DNA of 64,000 nucleotides, from assembly GCF_029478095.1 (NCBI RefSeq), contig NZ_JAKOAV010000001.1, positions 205,982-269,981 on the forward strand. The letters are read 5' to 3'. Within the stretch, counting starts at the first letter, position 1; the number at the start of each line of letters is the position of its first letter. This document shows positions 1 through 8,497 of this stretch, piece after piece. The notes beneath the pieces are model-generated. The model saw only the letters and a program-made list of their open reading frames with translations, made no database searches and was not told the DNA's origin. The position numbers were made by a program, and so were the translations under genes. The DNA comes from Pelotomaculum isophthalicicum JI (GTDB lineage: Bacteria > Bacillota > Desulfotomaculia > Desulfotomaculales > Pelotomaculaceae).

Positions 1-104
1 ACCGTGTTAATACCTAAAGCGTGGCTAATTTCGTACAGGATTTCCTCTCCCTTGCTGTCGGGGATTCCAGCCTTGGTAATTACCCGCACCTCTTGAATCA
101 TCAT
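1..104 (-). CDS. PurS-like N-terminus (partial; runs off the left edge)
   Basis: Only the first 34 codons are present, reading leftward from ATG at 104 (a second ATG follows directly). The start has a clear Shine-Dalgarno AGGAGGT at 110-116, 5 nt upstream. The peptide begins MMIQEVRVITKAG and continues IPDSKGEEILYEI. This resembles the opening beta strand and 'KxGxxDxxG' turn of PurS or of the PurS-like domain of FGAM synthase (purine synthesis, step four). The family call rests on a short stretch and memory of the fold, so it is tentative; the existence of the gene is much surer than its name. Confidence 0.5.
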   Translation of the reverse strand, partial: MMIQEVRVITKAGIPDSKGEEILYEISHALGINT

Positions 105-195
105 TTTTTACCTCCTATCCAAGTGGTCGCAACTATTAATACGGCAATTTATCACAATCTCCTGCCCGGGAAGTAAAAATAAATAGAAACAACTT

Positions 196-306
196 GGAAT
201 TCAGGAGTCAGAATTCAGGAGTCAGAATTCAGGAGTCAGAATAGAGAATGGTTTATCGTCTTTAATTATTCTGAACCCTAACTTCTGAATTTCTGAGTAC
301 CTGAAC
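196..306. repeat. Dispersed inverted-repeat element, copy 1
   Basis: The left arm has three tandem units of CAGGAGTCAGAATT type (about 199-241). It is followed by the core GAATGGTTTATCGTCT and a degenerate right arm with ATTCTGAA, CTTCTGAATT and CTGAGTACC. The arms are complementary, so the element could form a long hairpin. The core is shared with copies 6 and 7. It lies in the 524-bp gap between the leftward PurS-like gene and selA; no gene is visible in that gap. Confidence 0.8.
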
Positions 307-375
307 AGTAACAATAAATAAATAAAGCGATCACATAATTGGAGCGCTTTCTTTTATCATTATTGGGTTAAGATA

Positions 376-462
376 CAAGCATTCAGTAAGTAGACATTCA
401 GAGTACCGGACGGATAACCGTTTTTATTCTGACTCCTGACTCCTGTCTACTGACTCCTAATC
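376..462. repeat. Dispersed inverted-repeat element, copy 2
   Basis: The left arm is degenerate (CATTCAGTAAGTAGACATTCAGAGT). The right arm is strong: ATTCTGACTCCTGACTCC followed by TGTCTACTGACTCC. The core differs from copy 1 (CGGACGGATAACCG). It is in the same gap as copy 1, about 70 bp away. The rest of the gap up to selA is AT-rich, with a short hairpin AACAACCT/AGGTTGTT near 474-508. Confidence 0.7.
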
Positions 463-628
463 ATTATAATATAACAACCTGAATCTTTACAGAGGTTGTT
501 AATACCATAGAGATATGTGCTGTGCCATTTGTGGAAAGGAGCTCTGCGCGTCTGATACTTGCTTTTGGCGTATAGCTGCCATATAATTGTAAAGTTAAGA
601 AAAATTTTTCTCGTTTTTTGGGGGTTTT

Positions 629-2044
629 ATGAGTAAAAAATCATGGGAACGGGGCTTGCGGTTGTTGCCTTCGGTTGATGAAACGCTCAGGGACGACAGA
701 GTGGCCGAACTGCTGGCCGTATATCCCAGGAGCATGGTGGTTGAGGCCGTGCGTGTTTCTCTGGCCGGCGAGCGCAGGCGGATCCTGGAGGGTGAACCGG
801 TTGAAGAAGACATGGATGAAAACAGTTGCCTGGATTTGATCGTGTTAAAAACGGCTGAGGTTGTCCGTAACCAGGCATGTTCCAATCTGCGGCCGGTAAT
901 CAACGCTACCGGCGTTGTTCTGCATACAAACCTTGGACGGGCGCTTTTGAGCGAAAACGCCAGGCGGGCCGTTTGTGAGATAGCCTCCAGTTACTCCAAC
1001 CTGGAGCTGGAACTGACTACCGGCCGGCGCGGCTCGCGCTATGCGCCGCTGGAGCCGGTTCTGACTTCCCTGACCGGGGCGGAAGCGGCTCTTGTGGTGA
1101 ATAATAACGCCGCGGCTGTGCTTCTTGCGCTGGGCACTCTGGCTAAAGAGCGCGAGGTCGTGGTTTCCAGAGGACAGTTGGTAGAGATCGGGGGGTCTTT
1201 CCGTGTTCCCGAGGTTATGGCCCAGAGCGGCGCGAGACTGGTGGAGGTCGGCGCTACCAACAAAACCTATCCTGATGATTACCGGAAGGCAATTAACGAA
1301 CATACGGCGCTTCTGCTTCATGTACATACCAGCAACTACCGGATCATTGGCTTTACCAGGGAAACCACGATAAAAGAGTTGGTGGAGATTGGCCGTGCCT
1401 TTTCCCTTCCGGTAATGTCCGATCTCGGCAGCGGTTCTCTGCTTGATTTGAGCCGCTATGGCCTGCCGGGGGAACCTACTGTTCAGGAAATGGTGGCTGC
1501 GGGAACCGATATAATTACCTTTAGTGGAGATAAATTGCTTGGCGGCCCGCAGGCCGGCATTATTGTGGGACGGCGCCGTTATATTGATAAAATGAAGAAG
1601 AACCCCTTGCTCAGGGCGGTCCGGGTCGACAAGATGACTGTAGCGGCTTTGGAGGCTACCTTGCGGGAATACCTTGATGAGGAGCGGGTTGTTGAAGGAC
1701 TGCCTGTTTTGCAGATGCTTACAGCCAGCGCAAGCCGGCTGGAAGAAAAAGCGGAGAATTTGGCCCGCCTCGTTAGAGACGCCGTAGGGAACAAGGCGGG
1801 AGTTGAGGTCGGCAAAGGGTTTTCCGTAGTGGGCGGCGGCTCCTTGCCGGCGGCTGAACTGCCTACTGCGGTAGTAAAGATTGATTCCCGCACAACTTCA
1901 GCCGGCGACTTGCAGTCCGCTTTGATGCGGGGGGAGCCGGCGGTAATGAGCCGTGTGCAGGGCGGCAGTTTGCTCCTTGATGTCCGTACCGTGCGCGGCA
2001 GTGAATTGCCTGCGCTGGCGGCGGCTATAGGAAAGGTGATCTAA
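629..2044 (+). CDS. selA: L-seryl-tRNA(Sec) selenium transferase
   Basis: SelA is a PLP enzyme that converts seryl-tRNA(Sec) to selenocysteyl-tRNA(Sec) using selenophosphate. The 471-aa length is normal. The N-terminal helical domain contains LPSVDETL. The catalytic core contains INATGVVLHTNLGRA near residues 92-106, and the PLP lysine is in the motif SGDKLLGGPQAG at about residue 302. The start at 629 follows GGGGG six or so bases upstream. selB begins 2 bp after the stop, so the two are one operon. The tRNA-Sec gene and selD were not found here. Confidence 0.97.
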   Translation: MSKKSWERGLRLLPSVDETLRDDRVAELLAVYPRSMVVEAVRVSLAGERRRILEGEPVEEDMDENSCLDLIVLKTAEVVRNQACSNLRPVINATGVVLHTNLGRALLSENARRAVCEIASSYSNLELELTTGRRGSRYAPLEPVLTSLTGAEAALVVNNNAAAVLLALGTLAKEREVVVSRGQLVEIGGSFRVPEVMAQSGARLVEVGATNKTYPDDYRKAINEHTALLLHVHTSNYRIIGFTRETTIKELVEIGRAFSLPVMSDLGSGSLLDLSRYGLPGEPTVQEMVAAGTDIITFSGDKLLGGPQAGIIVGRRRYIDKMKKNPLLRAVRVDKMTVAALEATLREYLDEERVVEGLPVLQMLTASASRLEEKAENLARLVRDAVGNKAGVEVGKGFSVVGGGSLPAAELPTAVVKIDSRTTSAGDLQSALMRGEPAVMSRVQGGSLLLDVRTVRGSELPALAAAIGKVI

Positions 2045-2046
2045 AA

Positions 2047-3963
2047 ATGAAACACCTGATTATCGGGACTGCCGGTCACGTCGACCATGGGAAAACAGCC
2101 CTGGTAAAAGCTATGACCGGCGTAGATACGGACCGGTTGAAAGAAGAAAAAGAGCGGGGTATCTCGATTGAGCTTGGTTTTACCGCCCTTAAGCTGCCGG
2201 GTGGACGCAAGGCCGGCATCGTTGATGTGCCCGGGCATGAGCGTTTTATTAAAAATATGCTGGCCGGGGCCGGCGGCTTTGACTTGGTGCTTCTGGTAAT
2301 TGCCGCGGACGAAGGAGTAATGCCCCAGACCCGTGAGCATCTGGACATAATCCAGTTGCTTCAAGTAAAAAAAGGTGTTGTTGTCCTGACCAAAGCCGAC
2401 CTGGTGGATGAGGAATGGCTTGATTTGGTAAGGGCAGAAGTGCAGGATTTTTTAAAGGGCACTGTTTTAGAGAAAGCTCCCTTGGTAATAGTTTCAGCAG
2501 TGACCGGTCAAGGTATCGGCAGCTTGCTTGAGTTGCTGGACCGTGTGGCGGAGGATACTCCGGCCAAAACCGCCGCCGGCCCGCCGAGGTTGCCGGTGGA
2601 CCGGGTATTTTCCGTCACGGGTTTCGGCACAGTGGTTACCGGGACGCTTGTAGCAGGTGAAATACGGGTTGGTGATTCGGTGGAAGTACAGCCGCAAGGA
2701 CTGATTACACGGGTGCGGTCTCTGCAGTCACATGGCGAAAAAGTCAAATTTGCCGGGGCTGGGCAGCGTGTGGCAGCCAACCTGGCCGGTCTGGAGATGG
2801 AACAGATCAGCCGCGGGAGTGTGGTAGCTGGTGTAAACAGTATTACTCCTTCAAACCGGCTGGACGTGCACTTGTTATTACTGAAAAGCGCCGCCAGGCC
2901 ACTGAAAAACCGGGCAAGGGTACGTTTTTACCTTGGTTCCGGCGAAACTCTGGGACGGGTTGTGTTGCTGGATCACGAGGAACTCGCACCAGGGGCGATG
3001 GCTTATGCGCAGATTGAGTTGGAAGAAAAAACGGTCGCAGTCAAGGGGGACCGGTTTGTGCTCCGGTCTTATTCACCCATGCAGACAATCGGCGGCGGGG
3101 TTGTCATTGACCCGGCGCCGGGACGCAAGCACAGGCGCTTTCGCAGCGAAGTTCTGAAGGCTCTGGAGACCAGGGAGAGAGGTACGCCAGCCGAGATTTT
3201 AGAACAATATTTGCAGGGCAATCCCGAATTGCCTGATATAGTGGATGTTGCAGCGGGGACAGGGCTTCAAGCAACTGAAATTGAAGAATTGGCCCATCAG
3301 CTTGCCCGGCAGGAGAAGGTTAAAATAGTACCCGGCGATGGGAAAGTCTACCTGTCGCTGACTGATGTTTACCGGCGCATGGCCGGTGAGTTGCAGCAAA
3401 TGCTGGAATCCTACCACCGCGAGTTTCCCCTGCGGGAAGGGTATCCCAAAGAAGAACTTCGCTCCCGGAAATTCCCCGCCTTGAATAATAAAGTCTTTCA
3501 ATTTCTGCTTGCCGCCCTGGAAAAAGATCAGTTGGTGCGCTGCACGGCCCAGGCAGTCGCCAGTCCGTCATTTACAGGACCAGGGCCGGAAATGAATTTA
3601 ATAATCAATAAGATTAGGAAGGAATTGGCCGAAGCATGTTTTCAGCCCCCGGCATGGAGCGAACTGGCAGGCGCGGCGGGCTTGAGTGAGAACGCTAGTT
3701 TGGAACTGTTGCAGCATCTTTTGAGAACCGGTGAACTAAAAAAAGTGGGTGAAAATCTTTATTTTCTTGATGAAACACTCAGGATGGCCGGTCATGAGAT
3801 CACCGGCTTTTTGCGAGAAAAAGGCGAGATTACAATAGGTGAGTTGCGCGATCTTTTACAGACTAGCCGCAAATATGCCCTGCCGTTGCTCGAGTACTTC
3901 GACAAAGAAAGGATCACCAGGCGGGTCGGCGACAAACGGCTGCCCGGCAAAGCCTTGGGCTGA
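2047..3963 (+). CDS. selB: Selenocysteine-specific elongation factor SelB
   Basis: SelB is a GTPase that carries Sec-tRNA(Sec) to UGA codons marked by a SECIS hairpin. The G domain is intact: GHVDHGKT (residues 10-17), DVPGHE (60-65) and TKAD (115-118). EF-Tu-like beta-barrel domains follow (about 170-340). The C-terminal third is made of winged-helix repeats that bind the SECIS element. Length (638 aa) is typical. The gene is translationally linked to selA. The organism should therefore make selenoproteins; none is encoded in this window that I can recognise. Confidence 0.97.
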   Translation: MKHLIIGTAGHVDHGKTALVKAMTGVDTDRLKEEKERGISIELGFTALKLPGGRKAGIVDVPGHERFIKNMLAGAGGFDLVLLVIAADEGVMPQTREHLDIIQLLQVKKGVVVLTKADLVDEEWLDLVRAEVQDFLKGTVLEKAPLVIVSAVTGQGIGSLLELLDRVAEDTPAKTAAGPPRLPVDRVFSVTGFGTVVTGTLVAGEIRVGDSVEVQPQGLITRVRSLQSHGEKVKFAGAGQRVAANLAGLEMEQISRGSVVAGVNSITPSNRLDVHLLLLKSAARPLKNRARVRFYLGSGETLGRVVLLDHEELAPGAMAYAQIELEEKTVAVKGDRFVLRSYSPMQTIGGGVVIDPAPGRKHRRFRSEVLKALETRERGTPAEILEQYLQGNPELPDIVDVAAGTGLQATEIEELAHQLARQEKVKIVPGDGKVYLSLTDVYRRMAGELQQMLESYHREFPLREGYPKEELRSRKFPALNNKVFQFLLAALEKDQLVRCTAQAVASPSFTGPGPEMNLIINKIRKELAEACFQPPAWSELAGAAGLSENASLELLQHLLRTGELKKVGENLYFLDETLRMAGHEITGFLREKGEITIGELRDLLQTSRKYALPLLEYFDKERITRRVGDKRLPGKALG

Positions 3964-4070
3964 TACAGGGTATAGTATTAATACCTGGAGGTTAATTAAA
4001 TACTATGGTAAAATAGTAAAAGAAACTTTGAAAATGTTGGGAAAGATCTAAAAAAGGATTAAAAAACAGT

Positions 4071-4808
4071 ATGAAGGTAAACCTTCTTGGTGTAAATATA
4101 GACGCATTGGATCTTGAAGAGACGGTGAGGCAGGTTGCGGAATATGTTCGAAGCGGGCTGCCGCACCATGTTATTACGATTAATCCGGAGTTTTTGTATA
4201 ATGCGCAAGCTGATCGAAAACTCAGCGATTTGGCCGGGCGCGCCGATTTGGTAACCCCGGATGGAGTAGGAATTGTTTGGGCTTGCCGGGTAGCAGGAAG
4301 TCCGGTTCCGGAACGGGTTACCGGCATTGACTTGATGACGCGGCTGGTGAAACAGGCGGCTGTGGAAGGGTGGAGTATTTTTTTGCTTGGCGCGGCTCCG
4401 GGAGTTGCGGAGGAAGCGGCCGCCAGATTCAGTCTGGATTACCCGGGCTTACGGGTCGCAGGTGTCCACCATGGGTATTTTAACGATAATGAAGAAGCCA
4501 AAGTCGCCGGTAAAGTAAGAGAAACCCACCCCGACCTGCTTTTTGTAGCCCTTGGGGCGCCGAAACAAGAGTGGTGGATAGATAGAAATCTCCGGGAAAC
4601 GGGAGCCGCGGTAGCTGTTGGAGTGGGGGGGAGTTTTGATGTTGTGGCTGGGAAAGTGCGCCGCGCGCCGCGGTGGGTCCGCCGCTTGCATCTGGAGTGG
4701 CTGTTCCGGCTGATAAAGGAGCCTTCACGCTGGCGCCGTCAAGCCGTTCTGCCTTTGTTTGCCTGGCTTGTGGTCAAGGAATACATGTTTAGAAGGCGGG
4801 CGCGCTAG
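4071..4808 (+). CDS. WecG/TagA/CpsF family glycosyltransferase
   Basis: This is a GT26-family enzyme that adds the second sugar (N-acetylmannosamine in TagA) to an undecaprenyl-PP-linked primer during wall-polymer synthesis. The 245-aa length fits. Visible motifs are the TPDGVGIVWA segment (about residues 62-71), LLGAAPGVAEEA, and GAPKQEWW (about 162-169), all family hallmarks. The acceptor would be the lipid made by the WecA-type transferase at 22233. It opens the envelope-polymer locus; csaB follows 61 bp downstream. The Shine-Dalgarno is weak (AAAGGA). Confidence 0.9.
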   Translation: MKVNLLGVNIDALDLEETVRQVAEYVRSGLPHHVITINPEFLYNAQADRKLSDLAGRADLVTPDGVGIVWACRVAGSPVPERVTGIDLMTRLVKQAAVEGWSIFLLGAAPGVAEEAAARFSLDYPGLRVAGVHHGYFNDNEEAKVAGKVRETHPDLLFVALGAPKQEWWIDRNLRETGAAVAVGVGGSFDVVAGKVRRAPRWVRRLHLEWLFRLIKEPSRWRRQAVLPLFAWLVVKEYMFRRRAR

Positions 4809-4869
4809 CAATTGCTAGACTTGTCTGATGTTTGAAGATTAATTAACTGATTTTACCGGGGGAGCATTT

Positions 4870-5964
4870 ATGCCCAAGGTGGTTATTTCAGGGTATTACG
4901 GTTTTCACAACAGCGGTGACGAGGCGATTCTGCATGCTATGCTACAGGCTCTCAGAGACATAATACCCGGCCTTGAAGTCACCGTCTTATCCCGGGAACC
5001 GGGTTATACCACCCGGGAATTTGACGTCCGCTCCGTTCCACGCAACAATCCCTGGCGGGTTTTTAAAGCCCTTATGGCCGCCGATATGTTAATCAGCGGT
5101 GGGGGCGGGCTTTTGCAGGATGTTACCAGTCCCCGCAGCATAATTTATTATCTGGGTGTTGTCGCGATGGCCATACTTATCGGTAAGCCCGTTTTCTTTT
5201 ACGCTCAGGGTATCGGGCCTGTGCGTACCGCCTTAGGCAGAACAGCGGTGCGACTCGTGGCTAATTACGTTAATGCTATTACCGTGCGGGATCCTGATTC
5301 AAAAAATGAGCTTGATTCCATGGGTGTTAAACGACCGTTTATAAATGTTACCGCCGACCCCGTACTTGGCCTGGAGCCGTTCCTGATAGACAGCAAAAAG
5401 GGGCGTGAAACCCTGGCCTCGCTGGGCATGGGCAGTGGTCCCGTGGCTGGTGTCTCTGTTATACCGTGGAAGGGACTGAGCCGTTATAAAGAAGTGGTGG
5501 CCAAAGTAGCCGACGATTTGGCGGCAGGGGGTTGGCAGGTGTTGCTAATTCCGATGTATAACCCCGTAGACATCCAGGCATGCCGGGAAGTGGCCGCCCT
5601 GATGCGTGAAAAACCTTTTATGCTTGGCGCTGAAACAAGATATAAGGAGTTGTTGTCTGTTGCCTCCAACCTTGATCTGGCCGTGGGTATGAGACTTCAT
5701 TTTCTAATATTCAGCGCGATTTTCGGTGTGCCGGTGGTAGGAATTACCTACGATCCGAAGGTAAACCGTTTTTTGCAATCAATCGGGCTGCCCCCGGGTT
5801 TGAGCGCCGAAGATCTGGAATATAACGAGTTGTCCTTGAGAATAAAACATGTTATTGACGAACGTGAAAAAATAAGCGCAAATCTTAAAGAGAGAGTTGG
5901 GCTCTTGCGAGAGTTGGCTATAAAAAATGCCTTGCTGGCAGCCGAACTTCTTCAGCCAAAATAA
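4870..5964 (+). CDS. csaB: Polysaccharide pyruvyl transferase CsaB
   Basis: The CsaB family transfers a pyruvyl ketal from PEP to a secondary cell-wall polymer. In Gram-positives this is the ligand recognised by SLH domains. The protein has the N-terminal signature YGFHNSGDEA (about residues 10-19), ISGGGGLLQD (about 74-83), and a C-terminal GMRLHFLIFSA nucleotide-sugar-transferase-like motif. Length 364 aa is normal. The Shine-Dalgarno GGGGGAG lies 6 nt before ATG 4870. SLH proteins are encoded at 16500 and 46495 in the same window, which supports this role. Confidence 0.92.
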   Translation: MPKVVISGYYGFHNSGDEAILHAMLQALRDIIPGLEVTVLSREPGYTTREFDVRSVPRNNPWRVFKALMAADMLISGGGGLLQDVTSPRSIIYYLGVVAMAILIGKPVFFYAQGIGPVRTALGRTAVRLVANYVNAITVRDPDSKNELDSMGVKRPFINVTADPVLGLEPFLIDSKKGRETLASLGMGSGPVAGVSVIPWKGLSRYKEVVAKVADDLAAGGWQVLLIPMYNPVDIQACREVAALMREKPFMLGAETRYKELLSVASNLDLAVGMRLHFLIFSAIFGVPVVGITYDPKVNRFLQSIGLPPGLSAEDLEYNELSLRIKHVIDEREKISANLKERVGLLRELAIKNALLAAELLQPK

Positions 5965-6053
5965 CGTCTAAATAGATGAATGATTTGCCAATTTCTTTGT
6001 GCTGGAGGAATTGGGCCTGGCGGTGTTGAATTCTATGATAGGGGAGGTATTTG

Positions 6054-6467
6054 GTGATTGTGAATAAGAGAAAGATAGTTTTTACCGTTACGCTTGCTGT
6101 TATAATAATTTCTATTTTAGGTTATTCAGCTTTCGCCGGCGTAGATAATGAGCCGGGCGGAAGCAATGATCCGTTGGTCACTCAGAGTTATGTGGACCAG
6201 TATATGCAATGGAAAGTAGCTGAGTTGAAAACAGGTCAGGTTTTGCAATGCCATGCCGGTACGGAGTTTATTCCCAGGCGTGGCCAGGCGGTTGTGGTGG
6301 ATTCAACCGGCAACGGCATTCCCGATGTCACTGCGGGTGAGGATATACACGCAGGCAGCGCGACGCCCCTTAATCACCTGCTGATTGTCCCCAGAGACGA
6401 CGGGCGCGGAGTTAAAGCCCAATCGCCGGCTGTGGTGATGTACCGGGGTGAAGCGACGATCCAGTAG
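6054..6467 (+). CDS. Secreted hypothetical protein
   Basis: I do not recognise the family. The protein is 137 aa. Residues 1-28 form a signal peptide (KRKIVFTVTLAVIIIS then a small-residue site near AFAG). The mature part is polar and contains VTQSYVDQYMQWK, a possible short helix, and CHAGTEFIPRRGQAVVVD, likely beta strands; it has one cysteine. I chose GTG 6054 because GGGGAGG at 6041-6047 sits 6 nt upstream; TTG 6051 is too close and GTG 6060 too far. It lies between csaB and an LCP ligase, so an envelope role is likely. Confidence 0.75.
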   Translation: MIVNKRKIVFTVTLAVIIISILGYSAFAGVDNEPGGSNDPLVTQSYVDQYMQWKVAELKTGQVLQCHAGTEFIPRRGQAVVVDSTGNGIPDVTAGEDIHAGSATPLNHLLIVPRDDGRGVKAQSPAVVMYRGEATIQ

Positions 6468-6573
6468 TTGTACAGAAAAATGAATTAATTGTCAAAAATG
6501 ATGAATCTTTGTCGGATTAACCGGTAAGCCGGATAATTGACTGGTGAAGCGTTATCGTAATGGGGTGGACTAA

Positions 6574-7896
6574 ATGAGGACAACCAGGCGAAAATTGAAA
6601 AGAAAAACGCCTTTTGTTATCTGTTGCCTGTTATTACTTACAGTGCTGGCCGGCTGCGGTATGTTGTTAAAAGATATGTTGCCGGTTAAGACTACAGATA
6701 TTACCAATATATTTGAACCGACTCCTGATAGGCTAAATGTGCTGCTGCTGGGTATTGACGCCAGGCAGGGCGAAACTATGGCCCGCACGGACACGATGAT
6801 CCTGGCCAGCGTAGATCAGAAGAGCAAACAGGTGGCTTTGCTTTCCATTCCGCGGGATACCAGGGTAAACATCCCTGGATACGGTATGGATAAGATCAAC
6901 AGCGCTTCCGCCTACGGCGGGCCGGAGCTTTCCACGAAGGTTGTTTCGCAGTTGCTTGGCACACAGATAAAATATTATGTGCTGGTCAATTTCAGCGGCT
7001 TTAAGGATATTGTGGACGCTTTGGGAGGCGTTACTTTTGATGTTGAACAAAGTATGTATCACTGGGACGAAGATCCCGCACTTGAGATTAACTTGAAGAA
7101 AGGCGTGCAGCGTCTTGACGGTGATAAGGCACTGCAGTATGTGCGTTACCGCGATTATCCGATGGGGGATATCGACCGTACCAAGTACCAGCAGAAGTTC
7201 TTGGTAGCGCTAGGGAAAGAAATGCTGCAGCCCGCTACCATTCCAAAGTTGCCCAGACTGGTCACCGAAATCAACCGTTATGTGAAAACAAACATGCCCG
7301 CGACGGATTTATATAAACTGGCTACGGCCTCGAAGAACATGGAGAATGGTAATTTTGTCGCCCAGACTCTACCCGGGCGGCCGTTGGATATCAATGGGGG
7401 GAGTTACTGGGGGGTGGATCCTACTGAAGCCAAGCAGGTGCTGGCCAAACTTTTTAAGGGGGAAACAGAGACCAATGTTGTGCTGACTACCCCGCTAAGC
7501 GGCCAGTACGCCGGCTCAAGTGATTCAAGCGCGGTTTCTCAGAAAACAAGCGAAACAGCAGCCGGTACCGCCCAGACGAACCAGCAGCCCGGCGCGCAAA
7601 CGCAGCAAGGTCAGAACGGAACCAGACAACAGACCGGAAGTCAGAAGACTGACAAATCAGGCAAGACCGGCACACAAAACAGCGGTACCAGCGGCGCCTC
7701 CGGTAGTACGGTAACTATCACACCTGTGGGCGCTGGTACTGGAACGTCTACTAGCGGTTCCGGTAAAGCAACGGGTAATGATGCAGGCACTCAATCAGGC
7801 GCTGGTACGGGATCATCTGATAAATCAAGTACTTCTCCTGACGCTGTTCAAAGTGGAGCCAATCCCGGCATTCCGGGGGTAAAAGCAAAAACTTGA
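6574..7896 (+). CDS. LCP (LytR-CpsA-Psr) family wall-polymer ligase
   Basis: LCP proteins move undecaprenyl-linked polymers onto peptidoglycan at the outer face of the membrane. One N-terminal membrane segment (about residues 12-32) precedes the LCP domain (about 50-300). That domain has LLLGIDAR, ARTDTMIL, SIPRDTRV and the arginine-rich RYRDYPMGDIDRTKYQQ, the phosphate-binding region of the family. Residues from about 310 to 440 are a low-complexity tail rich in Gly, Ser, Thr and Gln, probably a spacer in the wall. It sits in the polymer locus and should attach its product. Confidence 0.93.
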   Translation: MRTTRRKLKRKTPFVICCLLLLTVLAGCGMLLKDMLPVKTTDITNIFEPTPDRLNVLLLGIDARQGETMARTDTMILASVDQKSKQVALLSIPRDTRVNIPGYGMDKINSASAYGGPELSTKVVSQLLGTQIKYYVLVNFSGFKDIVDALGGVTFDVEQSMYHWDEDPALEINLKKGVQRLDGDKALQYVRYRDYPMGDIDRTKYQQKFLVALGKEMLQPATIPKLPRLVTEINRYVKTNMPATDLYKLATASKNMENGNFVAQTLPGRPLDINGGSYWGVDPTEAKQVLAKLFKGETETNVVLTTPLSGQYAGSSDSSAVSQKTSETAAGTAQTNQQPGAQTQQGQNGTRQQTGSQKTDKSGKTGTQNSGTSGASGSTVTITPVGAGTGTSTSGSGKATGNDAGTQSGAGTGSSDKSSTSPDAVQSGANPGIPGVKAKT

Positions 7897-7928
7897 GTTT
7901 GCGGTAGCAGCTAAACCGCTCTAAAGAA

Positions 7929-7959
7929 AAAGGACTCTCTTTAAAGGAGATGTCCTTTT
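7929..7959. terminator. Rho-independent terminator between convergent genes
   Basis: The stem AAAGGAC/GTCCTTT, with an inner pairing around TTTAAA, is followed by TTTTG on the plus strand and preceded by A-runs. It lies between the LCP gene and the leftward DUF4330 gene, so it may serve both strands. Confidence 0.7.
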
Positions 7960-8020
7960 GTTTAATGACATGCGCTGTATTGTTTGTTCAGAGGAGCCGT
8001 CGACCATTTGTATGAATCAC

Positions 8021-8497
8021 TTATTTTACTGTTGCGCCATAAATAGTTCCATTTACAGAAAAGACATTGCTTTTAACGGATATTTGCGCTCCGATCTTGA
8101 TTTCTTTATTGCCGATCATAATACTGTTGTCTGTTACGATGGCGGGTGATTCTATGGTGATGATCACGTTGTATTTTTCCGGCACATCCGCTTGCACGAC
8201 CCTGCCGTCAAGTGTGGGCACAGCTTGTTTATACGGGGATACCTCTTTGCTTTTCACAGTTCCCAACGGAATGTTGGTTTGAACGTCTTTAACCGCTTGT
8301 CCTTCTTTAATACTCTCTACTGTTGGAATACGCACGTTCTCAACAAAAACCTTAAATTCAATATGACTGTTTTGCAAAGCCAGCGCTCTATTAACAATTA
8401 GCAGCTTATACACGCCGGCTGCGAGCAGGGCAAGGATTAAGCCGATGATAATGATATCCACGAAATTAAATTTTACTTTTTCTTGTTTTTTATGCAT
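8021..8497 (-). CDS. DUF4330-like membrane-anchored protein
   Basis: The 158-aa protein has a short basic N-terminus (MHKKQEKVKFNFVD) and one membrane segment (IIIIGLILALLAAGVYKLL). An extracytoplasmic beta-rich domain follows, with FKVFVENVRIPTVESIKEGQ and repeated short strands. This matches the DUF4330 type; no enzyme function is known to me. The start at 8497 is chosen because AAAGGA lies 9 nt upstream, while ATG 8506 overlaps that site. It overlaps the end of the O-antigen-ligase gene by 8 bp, so the two are co-translated and the protein probably works with the ligase. Confidence 0.75.
   Translation of the reverse strand: MHKKQEKVKFNFVDIIIIGLILALLAAGVYKLLIVNRALALQNSHIEFKVFVENVRIPTVESIKEGQAVKDVQTNIPLGTVKSKEVSPYKQAVPTLDGRVVQADVPEKYNVIITIESPAIVTDNSIMIGNKEIKIGAQISVKSNVFSVNGTIYGATVK

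Noticed and set aside
196..462. CRISPR array, from the tandem CAGGAGTCAGAATT units
   Set aside because: The units are contiguous without unique spacers of equal length, are arranged as inverted arms, and no cas genes are nearby.
470..628. Possible tRNA-Sec gene upstream of selA
   Set aside because: No cloverleaf, TTC-type T-loop or long variable arm could be assembled; only an 8-bp hairpin near 474-508 is visible.
845..1327. 160-aa antisense frame inside selA
   Set aside because: It is a shadow of a highly conserved gene, with no ribosome site or family resemblance.
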